From: RPQJ01 sp963732415 | Lineage (GTDB): Bacteria; Pseudomonadota; Gammaproteobacteria; Steroidobacterales; Steroidobacteraceae | Assembly: GCA_963732415.1 (NCBI GenBank) | Contig: CAVSZK010000005.1 | Location: 186,001 to 250,000, forward strand | Direction of reading: 5' to 3' | Length of the DNA: 64,000 nt | Shown here: positions 44,912-53,255 of the stretch, piece by piece | Position numbering within the stretch: position 1 is the first letter of the stretch | How the letters are laid out: each line of letters opens with the position of its first letter | The notes under the pieces: model-generated | Databases searched by the model: none | What the model was told of the DNA's origin: nothing | The model's input: the letters and a program-made list of their open reading frames with translations, nothing else | Translations under genes and position numbers: made by a program

Positions 44912-45104
44912 TTGGCGCCGCCTGCGGTGTTCGACACGGTCCGGGTTACCTCTCGACCGTATGTTTAATACCCTGGGGAGCCGGCCAGCCGGCACCGTTG
45001 TGCAAGTCCGCCCAGAGCGGGAAGCCTGAGGTGCTGTGGCCTTCCCCGCCTATTGCTCCATGTCGAGAGCAATGGTCCGTGACGGCACAGGCGGGTGGCG
45101 CCAT
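44912..45104 (+). ncRNA. ssrS: 6S RNA
   Basis: The region between zapA and the 5-FCL gene closes on itself: GGCGCC-GCCTG (44914-44924) pairs with CAGGC-GGGT-GGCGCC near 45088-45102. Inside are the conserved pieces TGTTCGACACGGTC on the 5' side, GCGGGAAGCCTGAGG in the middle and GGTCCGTGACGGC on the 3' side. 6S RNA binds sigma-70 polymerase in stationary phase, mimicking an open promoter. The gene order zapA-ssrS-fau is conserved. The exact ends are estimated. Confidence 0.88.
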
Positions 45105-45134
45105 CCCCTTTCTCCTGGCGGAAGACCCCGACGC

Positions 45135-45782
45135 ATGGTGCAGCCGACCGCAGAGATTCGCGCCGAGCGTCGCAGGCTCCGCGCGCTGCGACTCGGGCTG
45201 CCGCGTGGCGACCGCATCGCTGCCGAGTCGGCGATCGTTGCCGCGTTGAACCGCCTGCACATTTTCCGCCCCGGCCGGCGCGTAGCGGTCTACCTCGCCA
45301 TGCCGGGTGAAGTGAGCGTCGCCGGGGCGATCACGGCGGCACTCGATTCCGGCGCGGAGATCTACGTCCCGCAGGTGACCAGCCGCCGGCTCCGACAGAT
45401 GCGCTTCGTGCGGTTGCAGCGCGACTGCAGGCTCCGACCCAATGCATCCGCGTTCGGCATCCTGGAGCCCGTCGCCGGCGCGGTTGGCTGTTTGCCGCCG
45501 CCGTGCCTCGACGTGATCCTGGTCCCGACGGTCGGCTTCGATCGCGCAGGCAACCGCCTTGGCATGGGCGCCGGCTTCTACGACCGGGCGCTGCGGCATC
45601 GACGTGACCGCGCCCGCGCCTGGCGACGACCCAGGCTCGTCGGCATCGCGTTCGCGACCCAGGAACTCGCGAACATCGAGCCGTCGGAATGGGATGTAGC
45701 CCTCGATCTGATCGTCACCGAACGCGAAATCATTGTCCCGGGCCGCGGGGCGACTGGGAGACTGCCGGAGGATCCTTCGTGA
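45135..45782 (+). CDS. fau: 5-formyltetrahydrofolate cyclo-ligase
   Basis: The 215-residue enzyme converts 5-formyl-THF to 5,10-methenyl-THF with ATP, returning stored folate to use. It has VAVYLAMPGEVSV, VPTVGFDRAGNRLGMGAGFYDRAL (as two adjacent motifs) and GIAFATQEL. ATG 45135 starts the homologous region; the frame continues upstream through 6S RNA without coding sense. It is probably cotranscribed with 6S RNA. Confidence 0.93.
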   Translation: MVQPTAEIRAERRRLRALRLGLPRGDRIAAESAIVAALNRLHIFRPGRRVAVYLAMPGEVSVAGAITAALDSGAEIYVPQVTSRRLRQMRFVRLQRDCRLRPNASAFGILEPVAGAVGCLPPPCLDVILVPTVGFDRAGNRLGMGAGFYDRALRHRRDRARAWRRPRLVGIAFATQELANIEPSEWDVALDLIVTEREIIVPGRGATGRLPEDPS

Positions 45783-46243
45783 ACTACTGGCTCTTCAAGT
45801 CCGAGCCCGACACCTTCAGCGTGGACGACCTCGCGCGCTCCAGCAAGGCGACGACGGCCTGGGACGGGGTTCGCAATTACCAGGTTCGAAATTTCCTGCG
45901 CGACTCGATCCGCAAGGGCGACCAGGGATTCTTCTATCACTCGAGCTGCGCCGAACCGGGCATCGCAGGAGTGTTGAAAGTCGTGCGCGCCGGCTATCCG
46001 GAAGTCGCCGCGCTCGACCCGAAGCATCGCTACTTCGATCCCGAGAGCGATCGCGAGTCGCCTCGCTGGTACAGCGTGGACGTTCGTCTCGGACGTCGCA
46101 TCGAGCCCGTGATAAGCCTCGAAACGTTGCGCAAACATGCGCGCGGAGCGCTCTCCGACATGCTGATCCTGCGTCGTGGCAACCGACTCTCGATCACTCC
46201 GGTGACGCGCGAAGAGTGGCGATTCATCCTCACTCTCGCGTGA
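45779..46243 (+). CDS. EVE domain protein
   Basis: The 154-residue protein begins NYWLFKSEPDTFSVDDLAR and has WDGVRNYQVRNFLRD and GDQGFFYHSSC, the EVE signature; homologous to human THYN1. EVE domains resemble PUA and YTH folds and are thought to bind modified bases in RNA or DNA. GTG 45779 overlaps the 5-FCL stop, with GGAGG nine bases before it. Confidence 0.9.
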   Translation: MNYWLFKSEPDTFSVDDLARSSKATTAWDGVRNYQVRNFLRDSIRKGDQGFFYHSSCAEPGIAGVLKVVRAGYPEVAALDPKHRYFDPESDRESPRWYSVDVRLGRRIEPVISLETLRKHARGALSDMLILRRGNRLSITPVTREEWRFILTLA

Positions 46244-46349
46244 GCGAATGCCTGCATTCGCAGCACGAGCGCGTTGCGACACTCTCAGGTGACGATGCAC
46301 GACGATCACGAGTGCGTCACGAGCGCAAGAAAAATTATTTACCTGCCTA

Positions 46350-46378
46350 TTGCAATTGAGTTTTGAATTGGGTAAATA
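46350..46378 (+). promoter_or_regulatory. Sigma-70 promoter of the Lys/Ala peptide gene
   Basis: TTGCAA (46350-46355) and TAAATA (46373-46378) are 17 bp apart, preceded by an A/T-rich stretch (AAGAAAAATTATTTA at 46327-46341) that could be an UP element. This is one of the most AT-rich spots in the window. Transcription would start near 46385. Confidence 0.65.
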
Positions 46379-46413
46379 CTGCGCCCGGACTAACCCGACA
46401 TGGAGAAATGAAA

Positions 46414-46500
46414 ATGGCAGCGAAGAAAAAGGCGAAGGCGAAGGCTAAGGCTAAGAAGGCCCCGGCCAAGAAGAAGGCCGCAGCCAAGAAGAAGAAGTAA
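46414..46500 (+). CDS. 28-residue Lys/Ala-rich histone-H1-like peptide
   Basis: The product is MAAKKKAKAKAKAKKA followed by PAKKKAAAKKKK: 28 residues made only of Lys, Ala, one Pro and the start Met. It was too short for standard gene callers. It has its own promoter (46350-46378), a GGAG at 46402-46405 at ideal distance from ATG 46414, and an intrinsic terminator just behind. An ATG two codons earlier (46408) lies too close to the GGAG. Such composition matches histone H1 C-terminal tails, so nucleic-acid binding is likely (inference). It resembles the tail of the SET-domain protein at 9593-10339. Confidence 0.72.
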   Translation: MAAKKKAKAKAKAKKAPAKKKAAAKKKK

Positions 46501-46553
46501 GCTTCCTTCTGAAGCTTGACGACTGTGCCCGCGAAAGCGGGCACAGTTGTTTT
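46500..46553 (+). terminator. Double hairpin with intrinsic terminator after the Lys/Ala peptide gene
   Basis: A small AAGCTTC/GAAGCTT hairpin (46500-46518) is followed by ACTGTGCCCGC-GAAA-GCGGGCACAGT (46522-46547), an 11-bp perfect stem with a GNRA-type loop, and then TGTTTT. This is the clearest intrinsic terminator in the window and separates the peptide gene from rpiA. Confidence 0.85.
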
Positions 46554-46569
46554 GGGGGAGACCAACACG

Positions 46570-47235
46570 ATGACGAAAGATCTCCAGAAGCAGCGCGCTG
46601 CGGAAGCGGCGCTCGAGTTCGTCCCCGACGGCGAGGTGGTCGGCGTCGGCACGGGGTCGACGGTCAACTTCTTCATCGACGCGCTCGCCCGGCTCAGGAA
46701 CCGGATCGCAGGCGCGGTCTCCAGCTCGGAAGCCAGTACTGTTCGTCTTCGAGCCCACGGCATCGAGGTACTCGACCTGAACGCCGCCGGCCAGCTCGGC
46801 GTGTACGTGGATGGGGCCGACGAGGCGACGCGGGCGCTGGAGCTCATCAAGGGCGGCGGCGGCGCGCTGACCCGCGAGAAAATCGTCGCGGCCGCCTCCC
46901 GGCGGTTCGTCTGCATCGTGGACCAGCAGAAAGTCGTGGACCGGCTCGGCCGTTTCCCGCTTCCGGTCGAGGTCATCCCGATGGCGCGCTCGCTGGTGAC
47001 CAGGGAACTCGCGCGCCTGGGAGGCAATCCGGTGGTCCGCGAGGGATTCGTGACCGACAACGGCAACCAGATCCTGGACGTACACGGGCTCGACATTCCG
47101 GATCCGGCAGCGCTCGAGACCGACCTGAACCAGGTCCCGGGCGTGGTCACGGTGGGCCTGTTCGCGCGCCGACCCGCAGATATCCTGCTGGTCGGCATGG
47201 CCGATGGTGTCGTAACGTTGGCACGTGAGCCCTGA
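46570..47235 (+). CDS. rpiA: Ribose-5-phosphate isomerase A
   Basis: RpiA interconverts ribose-5-phosphate and ribulose-5-phosphate. The 221-residue product has VVGVGTGSTVNFFIDAL, SSSEASTVRLR, YVDGADEATRALELIKGGGGALTREK (as consecutive motifs) and VTDNGNQILDV. The ATG at 46570 follows the terminator by 17 bases, leaving little space for a separate promoter; GGGGGAG lies upstream. Its 3' end overlaps glcD by 11 bases. Confidence 0.96.
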   Translation: MTKDLQKQRAAEAALEFVPDGEVVGVGTGSTVNFFIDALARLRNRIAGAVSSSEASTVRLRAHGIEVLDLNAAGQLGVYVDGADEATRALELIKGGGGALTREKIVAAASRRFVCIVDQQKVVDRLGRFPLPVEVIPMARSLVTRELARLGGNPVVREGFVTDNGNQILDVHGLDIPDPAALETDLNQVPGVVTVGLFARRPADILLVGMADGVVTLAREP

Positions 47236-48682
47236 CACGACGCTGCTCCGCCAACTCCGGGCTGCACTCGGCCGCGATGCCGTCCTCTCGGCACCCCAGT
47301 CCTGCGTGGCGTTCGAGTGCGACGCACTAGCCACCCACCGGCGCACACCCGATCTCGTCGTGCTGCCCGACAGCGTCGAAGAGATACTCGCGGTGCTGCG
47401 GATTGCAGCGGGGCTCCGCGTCCCGGTCGTGGCGCGAGGCGCCGGCACCGGTTTGTCCGGCGGCGCGCTGCCGGTGGCAGGCGGTATCCTGCTGGTGCTG
47501 TCCCGACTGAACCGCATCCTGGAAGTGGACCCCGGACGGCGCCTCGCCCGGGTCCAGCCCGGCGTCACCAACCTCTCGATTTCGGACGCGGCGGCCCCGC
47601 ACGGGCTCTTCTACGCGCCGGATCCGTCATCGCAACTCGCCTGCACCATCGGCGGCAACGTCGCGGAGAATTCCGGCGGCGTCCACTGCCTCAAGTACGG
47701 CCTCACGGTCCACAACCTGCTCGAACTGGTGGTCGCGACCTGGGACGGTGAGCTGATCACCGTCGGCTCGCCGCTGGGCGAGGCGCCGGGGCTCTCGCTG
47801 CTGCCGCTGCTCACGGGCTCCGAAGGCATGCTCGGCGTCGTCGTAGAGGCAACGGTCCGGCTGGTGCCGATGCCGGAGCGTGTCGAACTGGTCATGGCGG
47901 CGTTCGACGAAGTCGGCCGCTGCGCCGACTCGGTCGGACGCATCATCGCCTCGGGCATCGTGCCGGCCGGCCTCGAGATGATGGATGGGCCCGCGCTGAG
48001 GGCGGCCGAGGCCTTCGCGCATTGCAGCTACCCGACAGATGCGGCGGCGGTCCTGCTCTGTGAACTCGACGGTCTCGAACACGACGTGCAGTCGCAACTG
48101 GACGCCGTCACCGGGCTGCTCACCGGTTGCGGCGCCACGACCGCCCGGGTCGCGGCGGACGCGGGCGAGCGAGCGCGCATGTGGTCCGGCCGCAAGTCGG
48201 CATTTCCCGCCGTCGGCCGGCTGGCCGCCGACTACTACTGCATGGACGGCACGATCCCGCGCCGCCACCTTGCAACTGTCCTCGGCCGGATCGAGGCAAT
48301 GGCGCGCGAGGCCGGCCTGTCGGTCGCAAATGTCTTTCACGCCGGGGACGGCAACCTGCACCCGCTCATTCTGTTCGACGCCGGGCGACCCGGCGAACTC
48401 GATCGAGCCGAGCGACTCGGGGCCGACATCCTCGAACTCTGCGTTGCGGTCGGCGGCACGGTCACCGGCGAGCACGGCGTCGGCGTCGAGAAGCTCGGTC
48501 CGATGTGCACCCAGTTCGGATCGGCCGAGCTGGAAGTCTTCCACGCGATCAAGCGCGTGTTCGATCCCGAGGGCCGCCTGAACCCGGGCAAGGCCGTGCC
48601 GACCCTGGCCCGCTGCGCAGACTACGGGGCGATGCGCGTTCACGGCGGCAAGCTGCCCCACTCACACCTGCCACGCTTCTGA
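47225..48682 (+). CDS. glcD: Glycolate oxidase subunit GlcD-like FAD-linked oxidase
   Basis: The 485-residue protein is a VAO-type flavoprotein with the FAD-binding loop VVARGAGTGLSGGALPV, GGNVAENSGGVHCLKYG and the C-terminal VTGEHGVGVEKLG and FDPEGRLNPGK. With GlcE and GlcF it forms a membrane-associated glycolate oxidase that makes glyoxylate and passes electrons to quinone; related D-lactate dehydrogenases look similar, but the DEF order argues for glycolate. GTG 47225 overlaps rpiA. Confidence 0.92.
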   Translation: MSPDTTLLRQLRAALGRDAVLSAPQSCVAFECDALATHRRTPDLVVLPDSVEEILAVLRIAAGLRVPVVARGAGTGLSGGALPVAGGILLVLSRLNRILEVDPGRRLARVQPGVTNLSISDAAAPHGLFYAPDPSSQLACTIGGNVAENSGGVHCLKYGLTVHNLLELVVATWDGELITVGSPLGEAPGLSLLPLLTGSEGMLGVVVEATVRLVPMPERVELVMAAFDEVGRCADSVGRIIASGIVPAGLEMMDGPALRAAEAFAHCSYPTDAAAVLLCELDGLEHDVQSQLDAVTGLLTGCGATTARVAADAGERARMWSGRKSAFPAVGRLAADYYCMDGTIPRRHLATVLGRIEAMAREAGLSVANVFHAGDGNLHPLILFDAGRPGELDRAERLGADILELCVAVGGTVTGEHGVGVEKLGPMCTQFGSAELEVFHAIKRVFDPEGRLNPGKAVPTLARCADYGAMRVHGGKLPHSHLPRF

Positions 48683-48685
48683 TCA

Positions 48686-49744
48686 ATGCCCGACCACGAC
48701 ACGACGCCGGAACTCATCGAGCGCGTGCGCGACGCGACCGCCACTGGCACGCCGCTGCGGGTCGTGGGTGGCGACACCAAGCGCTTTCTCGGGCGCGCGC
48801 TGGCGGGGACCGAACTGCATACGAACGGCCACGCGGGCATCGTGTCCTACGATCCCGCGGAACTGGTGATCACTGCCCGGGCCGGCACGCCACTGCGCGA
48901 GGTCGAGGCCGCGCTTGCCGCGCAGCGCCAGCGCCTGCCGTTCGAGCCGCCGTCTTTCGGGGAATCGGCCACGGTCGGCGGTACTGTCGCCTGCGGCCTG
49001 GCCGGTCCGTCCCGAATTGCCTTCGGTCCGTTGCGCGATCATGTACTCGGCGTCAGGGTACTGACGGGTGATGGCCGGGTACTGCGCTTCGGCGGCGAGG
49101 TGATGAAGAACGTGGCCGGCTACGACGTCGCGCGCACGATGGTCGGCGCGTTCGGCACGCTCGGCGTGCTGCTCGACGTCTCGCTGAAGGTACTGCCCTG
49201 CCCGCCCGCGTCGCGGACGCTGTCGCTCGAACGCAACGCCGAGGAAGCACTGGTCGAACTCGGGCGCCTCGCGGCCACCGCCATGCCACTCACCGCGAGC
49301 TGCTGGTGCGCAGGATCGCTCTCGCTGCGATTCGAAGGTACCGGGCGCACTCTCGACGACGTGCAGCGACGTGTCGGCGGCGCACCGGTAGAAGACGGCG
49401 CCGAGCTGTGGCGATCGATACGCGAGCACGCACATCCATTCTTTGCGTCACAGTTGCCACTGTGGCGCCTGCACGTGCCTGCTGCAGCGTCTGCGATCTC
49501 GATGAGAGGGGAGCCGCTGATCGAGTGGAACGGCCTGCAGCGATGGTATGCGGTCGAATCGACTGCGGTATTCGACGTTGCCTCGGTCGCAGGCGGACAT
49601 GCAATGCTGTTTCGTCACGGTGGCGTCGCTGATGCGGTCTTCGCGCGACCGGCCGAGGCGTTGATGCGCCTGCACGGCTCGCTTAAGAGAATCTTCGATC
49701 CCGCGGGCATCCTGAATGCCGGTCGCATGTACGCGGACTTCTAG
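48686..49744 (+). CDS. glcE: Glycolate oxidase subunit GlcE
   Basis: The 352-residue protein has a single FAD_binding_4 domain (LRVVGGDTKRFLGRALAG, SATVGGTVACGLAGPSR, GEVMKNVAGYDVAR) and a shortened C-terminal part ending FDPAGILNAGRMYADF. It lies 3 bases after glcD and 4 before glcF, the standard operon. Confidence 0.94.
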   Translation: MPDHDTTPELIERVRDATATGTPLRVVGGDTKRFLGRALAGTELHTNGHAGIVSYDPAELVITARAGTPLREVEAALAAQRQRLPFEPPSFGESATVGGTVACGLAGPSRIAFGPLRDHVLGVRVLTGDGRVLRFGGEVMKNVAGYDVARTMVGAFGTLGVLLDVSLKVLPCPPASRTLSLERNAEEALVELGRLAATAMPLTASCWCAGSLSLRFEGTGRTLDDVQRRVGGAPVEDGAELWRSIREHAHPFFASQLPLWRLHVPAAASAISMRGEPLIEWNGLQRWYAVESTAVFDVASVAGGHAMLFRHGGVADAVFARPAEALMRLHGSLKRIFDPAGILNAGRMYADF

Positions 49745-49748
49745 GGCG

Positions 49749-51056
49749 ATGTACTCAAGACCATCCGGCGCCCTCGAGAGCACCGCGCGCGGCCGCGAGG
49801 CCCAGGACCTGCTGCGCGCCTGCGTGCATTGCGGCTTCTGCCTGCCGACCTGCCCCACCTACCGCGTCCTCGGCAACGAGCTGGACAGTCCGCGCGGGCG
49901 CATCTACCTGGTGAAGCAGCTCGTCGAGGGCGGCCCTGCCGGCAAGGAAACGCTCACGCATCTCGATCGCTGCCTCACCTGTCGCGCCTGCGAGACCGCC
50001 TGTCCATCGGGCGTGCAGTACGGCCGGATCATCGACCTCGGCCGTGAACTGGCCGACGCGAGGATCGGCCGCCCGATCGGCGAGCGCGCGCTGCGGTTCA
50101 CGATGACAGAGGTGCTCGGGCGGCGGCGGCTGTTCGCGGGGCTGCTGCGGATCGGCGGCTGGCTGCGGCCGCTGCTGCCGGCGGCATTGGGCTCGAAGCT
50201 GCCTCGCCCCGAGCGGCGCCTCATGCCGAACGCGGATTCCGAAGTCGAAACCCGTCCAGTTGTGGCACCGTTGGAGGGCCCTGCCCGGTTGCCGGCAGCG
50301 CCGCAAGCCATACGCCCCCCGCGGCGGTTCGTCCTGCTCGAAGGCTGCGTTCAGCCGGGGCTCGCGCCTGACATCAACGCGGCAACCTCGCGCGTACTTG
50401 ATCGACTCGGCATCTCGACGGTCCGCGCGCGCGACGAATCATGCTGCGGCGCGCTCAGTCATCACCTGGGGCGCACGAGGGCAGCGCTCGACCAGGCGAG
50501 ACGCAATGTCGATGCCTGCGCAGAATTGCTGGATGCCGGCGCCGAGTGCGTGCTCAGCACCGCGAGCGCCTGCGGCCTGATGGTCAAGGACTACGGCAGG
50601 CTGCTTGCGGATGATCCGTCGTTTGCGGAGCAGGCACGCAGGGTCGCCGATGCGACTCGCGACCTGAGCGAGGTGATCGAAACCGCAGACCTGCAATGCG
50701 CGGGCCTGGTGCCGGGCGCCGGCCCGCTGGTTGCCTGGCAGTCGCCCTGTACGCTTCAGCACGGGCAGCGCAACGTCGGCCGCGTGGAGGCGCTGCTCAC
50801 CGCCGCCGGTTATCGCCTCGTGCCGGTACGCGATGCGGGCCTCTGCTGCGGCTCGGCCGGTACTTACTCGCTGCTGCAGCCGGCGCTGTCCCGCGAACTG
50901 CGAGCGCGAAAGCTCGAATCACTGCTGGCCGGGACGCCAGAAGTGATTGCGACGGCCAACATCGGCTGCCTGACGCACCTGCAGGAATCGAGCAGCGTAC
51001 CGGTCAGGCACTGGATAGAACTCGTCGATGCAGCGTTCGCAGGTCGCCGGCTCTGA
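49749..51056 (+). CDS. glcF: Glycolate oxidase iron-sulfur subunit GlcF
   Basis: The 435-residue protein carries two 4Fe-4S motifs (CVHCGFCLPTCPTY and CLTCRACETACPSGV) and two CCG domains (ESCCGALSHHLG and GLCCGSAGTYSLL). It passes electrons from the FAD subunits toward the quinone pool. Start at 49749 gives a normal N-terminus just after glcE. Confidence 0.94.
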   Translation: MYSRPSGALESTARGREAQDLLRACVHCGFCLPTCPTYRVLGNELDSPRGRIYLVKQLVEGGPAGKETLTHLDRCLTCRACETACPSGVQYGRIIDLGRELADARIGRPIGERALRFTMTEVLGRRRLFAGLLRIGGWLRPLLPAALGSKLPRPERRLMPNADSEVETRPVVAPLEGPARLPAAPQAIRPPRRFVLLEGCVQPGLAPDINAATSRVLDRLGISTVRARDESCCGALSHHLGRTRAALDQARRNVDACAELLDAGAECVLSTASACGLMVKDYGRLLADDPSFAEQARRVADATRDLSEVIETADLQCAGLVPGAGPLVAWQSPCTLQHGQRNVGRVEALLTAAGYRLVPVRDAGLCCGSAGTYSLLQPALSRELRARKLESLLAGTPEVIATANIGCLTHLQESSSVPVRHWIELVDAAFAGRRL

Positions 51057-51099
51057 TCGAGCCAGGCTTATGCACAGACCGCCCAGTGCCACTGCCGGC

Positions 51100-51122
51100 G
51101 CCGCGAGCGTGCTGCCCGCGGC
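51100..51122. terminator. Possible hairpin between convergent glcF and VOC gene
   Basis: GCCGCG-N11-CGCGGC abuts the stop of the VOC gene in the 66-bp gap between the converging genes. There is no T-run, and the loop is long, so support is weak. Confidence 0.25.
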
Positions 51123-51509
51123 TCAGTACGGACCGGCGACCAGGCGCTGTGAAATCCACCACAGGTTTCCGTGCCTGTCGCGGACACCGCCTTGCCGATC
51201 GCCGTAAGGCTTGTCCGAGACCTCCATCACCTGGATGGCTCCCGCTGCAATGGCCCTCCTCATCGAATCGTCGGCGTTCTCGACATACAGGTAGTACGAC
51301 CCCGGCATGGCTGGAAAAGCAGGCGACGCTTCGCTGACCATGACCGTCGACGTGCCGAGCCGGACCTGCGCATTTGCGATGCGATCGCCGTCCATGTGGC
51401 GAAGGATCTCCGTGCCACCGAGACCGGCGACCAGGAAGTCGATGAACTCGGCAGCGCCGTCGACGATCAAATACGGCGTGACCGTAGTGAACCCCGGCGG
51501 AATGTGCAT
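51123..51509 (-). CDS. VOC/glyoxalase-like protein, PhnB type
   Basis: The 128-residue protein fits the PhnB-like branch of the vicinal-oxygen-chelate fold: VTPYLIVDGAAEFIDFLVA at the N-terminus, RLGTSTVMVSEASP in the middle, YLYVENADDSMRRAIAAGA and the ending YGDRQGGVRDRHGNLWWIS, where DRHGN-W is the family ending. Metal ligands and substrate are not known. ATG 51509 has CGGAG upstream; the frame stays open upstream without homology. Confidence 0.85.
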   Translation of the reverse strand: MHIPPGFTTVTPYLIVDGAAEFIDFLVAGLGGTEILRHMDGDRIANAQVRLGTSTVMVSEASPAFPAMPGSYYLYVENADDSMRRAIAAGAIQVMEVSDKPYGDRQGGVRDRHGNLWWISQRLVAGPY

Positions 51510-51601
51510 GCGGACTCCGAACGGCCGACCCTGGGCCGAACTGTAAATCAAATTCCGCGGGCGCGGCGCGCCGCCGGCTGCCCTGCACTCACAGAGTGCC
51601 T

Positions 51602-52039
51602 CTACCGCGCGTCCTGGTCCCGGGGTGATCGCCGCCACCCCAGCACGAAGCACCAGACGCCGAATGCCACGAGGACGATGATCGTCAGGATGTCACTGCC
51701 GTCTGGTCTCCTGACGGACAGGATGGCAAAGGCCATCAGGCCGGCCATGGATAGCAGCCCAGTGCCGATGGCGGCCCAGCCAGCGCGGGAGAAAAGCGTG
51801 CCGTTGCGATCCGGCCTGTTGAACGCCAGGCGATATCCCGCCTGGGCACAGATTCCGCCGAGCACGACCAGTATCAGCGCAAAGATCAACGTCGAACTCG
51901 TCAGGTGACGACGCGCTTCCGGCTGGGTAGCGTAGGCGACGAGGCCGCTCACGAGCACGACAGCCAGGGCGAGCGCGGCCACCAGCACGACGATTCCGAC
52001 GATGCGCGGCCATACCGACCTGACAGGCTGCAAGTACAT
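51602..52039 (-). CDS. Small integral membrane protein of unknown function
   Basis: The 145-residue protein has four hydrophobic segments (IVGIVVLVAALALAVVLVSG, FALILVVLGGICAQAGY, AIGTGLLSMAGLMAFAI and ILTIIVLVAFGVWCFVLGW). I do not recognise a family. Start at 52039 is the ATG closest to the first helix; longer starts cannot be excluded. It lies 19 bases after the SnoaL-like gene. Confidence 0.6.
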   Translation of the reverse strand: MYLQPVRSVWPRIVGIVVLVAALALAVVLVSGLVAYATQPEARRHLTSSTLIFALILVVLGGICAQAGYRLAFNRPDRNGTLFSRAGWAAIGTGLLSMAGLMAFAILSVRRPDGSDILTIIVLVAFGVWCFVLGWRRSPRDQDAR

Positions 52040-52058
52040 GCCGTTCACTGCCCGGGCG

Positions 52059-52517
52059 TCACTGCGGCCCCGGACTTGCCGGGCTGCCCTTGTCAAAGAC
52101 GATCTTCCAGACGCCAGGTGAATCGAGGCGCCAGATGGAGTTGAAGCGACCGACCACCTGGCCCGACGGATCAACGACCGGGCCGGTGCTGAGCGCGAGG
52201 GTGCCGGACTCCAGCACCACGACCTGGTCCGGATCCCAGGAAAACGGCGGCGCGGGGCCGGTGAAATATGCCGACCATGCTTCGGTTATCTGCTGCCTGC
52301 CGCGAAGCGTCTTCGTCCCGGAGAAGAATACCGCCTCGTCGGACAGGAACGCGGAGAAGGCCTGCAGGTCCCGATCGACCATCGTCCTGGCGAATGCGCG
52401 CTCCACCGCGAACACCTGCTCCGTGGGGGATGGCGTATCGGCCATGCTCGTCATCGACACGCCCGACATGACAAGCATCGATGCGAGCATGGTGACTATG
52501 CGCAATTTCGTCATCAT
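52059..52517 (-). CDS. Secreted SnoaL/NTF2-like (DUF4440-type) protein
   Basis: The 152-residue protein has a signal peptide (MMTKLRIVTMLASMLVMSG, cut near SMA-D at about 26) and an NTF2-like cone fold: VFAVERAFARTMVDRDLQAF, FFSGTKTLRGRQQITEAW and WRLDSPGVWKIVFD. DUF4440 proteins include ketosteroid-isomerase-like enzymes and binding proteins; no catalytic residue can be assigned. It is likely periplasmic. Confidence 0.78.
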   Translation of the reverse strand: MMTKLRIVTMLASMLVMSGVSMTSMADTPSPTEQVFAVERAFARTMVDRDLQAFSAFLSDEAVFFSGTKTLRGRQQITEAWSAYFTGPAPPFSWDPDQVVVLESGTLALSTGPVVDPSGQVVGRFNSIWRLDSPGVWKIVFDKGSPASPGPQ

Positions 52518-52550
52518 TGATTCTCCGGGTACGCGTGCACCGGTTACGCA

Positions 52551-53255
52551 TCACTTCCTGGCGCCCAGGTCTGCCAGCAATTCCAGCTGCAGTTCCTGGA
52601 TCTGGACGAGGCGTTCCCACTGGTGGGAAAGCAGGTGATCCATTTTTTCGTGCAGGTGCCGGATTTCCAGCTCCGCCTTCAAGTTGACCTGATAGTCGTG
52701 CTGCGAGCGGATGCGGTCTTTTTCCTCCTGTCTGTTCTGGCTCATCATGATTACCGGCGCCTGGATAGCCGCCAGGCACGACAGGATGAGATTCAGGAAG
52801 ATGAAGGGATACGGGTCGAGCGGTCGCCAGAGAAGCACGGCGGAATTTATCGCTATCCATATGGCCAGGAAGACTCCGAAGCAAATCAGGAACGTCCAGC
52901 TCCCACCGAAGGTGGCAATCCTGTCCGCCAACCGCTCTCCGAAGGACCAGCTCTGCTCTAGCTCGGCGTCGACGTTGGACGCGAGAATTTCATGTTCGCG
53001 AAGGCTGCGCACGACCTCCCGTTCAAGCGTCGAAAGCTCGCCTCTTTCTGACTCCAGCAAGGCGTGAACGTATTTCCCGCGGACATCCGTTAGATCTCCG
53101 TGGCAGATGAAATGCTCCGGCGACCATGCAGGGAATACCTTGCGAATTTCTTCCGCAATCTCCTTGCGGACAATCTCGCCGGAAACGACATTGCGGGACG
53201 GGAAGGACTTCCCACAGATGGCGCAGGTCTTCGGGGAACTGTTCTGGTTAGTCAT
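52551..53255 (-). CDS. DUF1003 family membrane protein with N-terminal CxxC
   Basis: The 234-residue protein has an N-terminal zinc-ribbon-like KTCAICGKSFPSRNVV, two membrane helices (about 118-138 and 148-168) and the DUF1003 signature APVIMMSQNRQEEKDRIRSQ then HDYQVNLKAELEIRHLHEKM, ending in a coiled coil. Function is unknown. An inverted repeat GTCACCG/CGGTGAC lies just upstream of the ATG (53259-53279) and could hide the ribosome site. Confidence 0.85.
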   Translation of the reverse strand: MTNQNSSPKTCAICGKSFPSRNVVSGEIVRKEIAEEIRKVFPAWSPEHFICHGDLTDVRGKYVHALLESERGELSTLEREVVRSLREHEILASNVDAELEQSWSFGERLADRIATFGGSWTFLICFGVFLAIWIAINSAVLLWRPLDPYPFIFLNLILSCLAAIQAPVIMMSQNRQEEKDRIRSQHDYQVNLKAELEIRHLHEKMDHLLSHQWERLVQIQELQLELLADLGARK

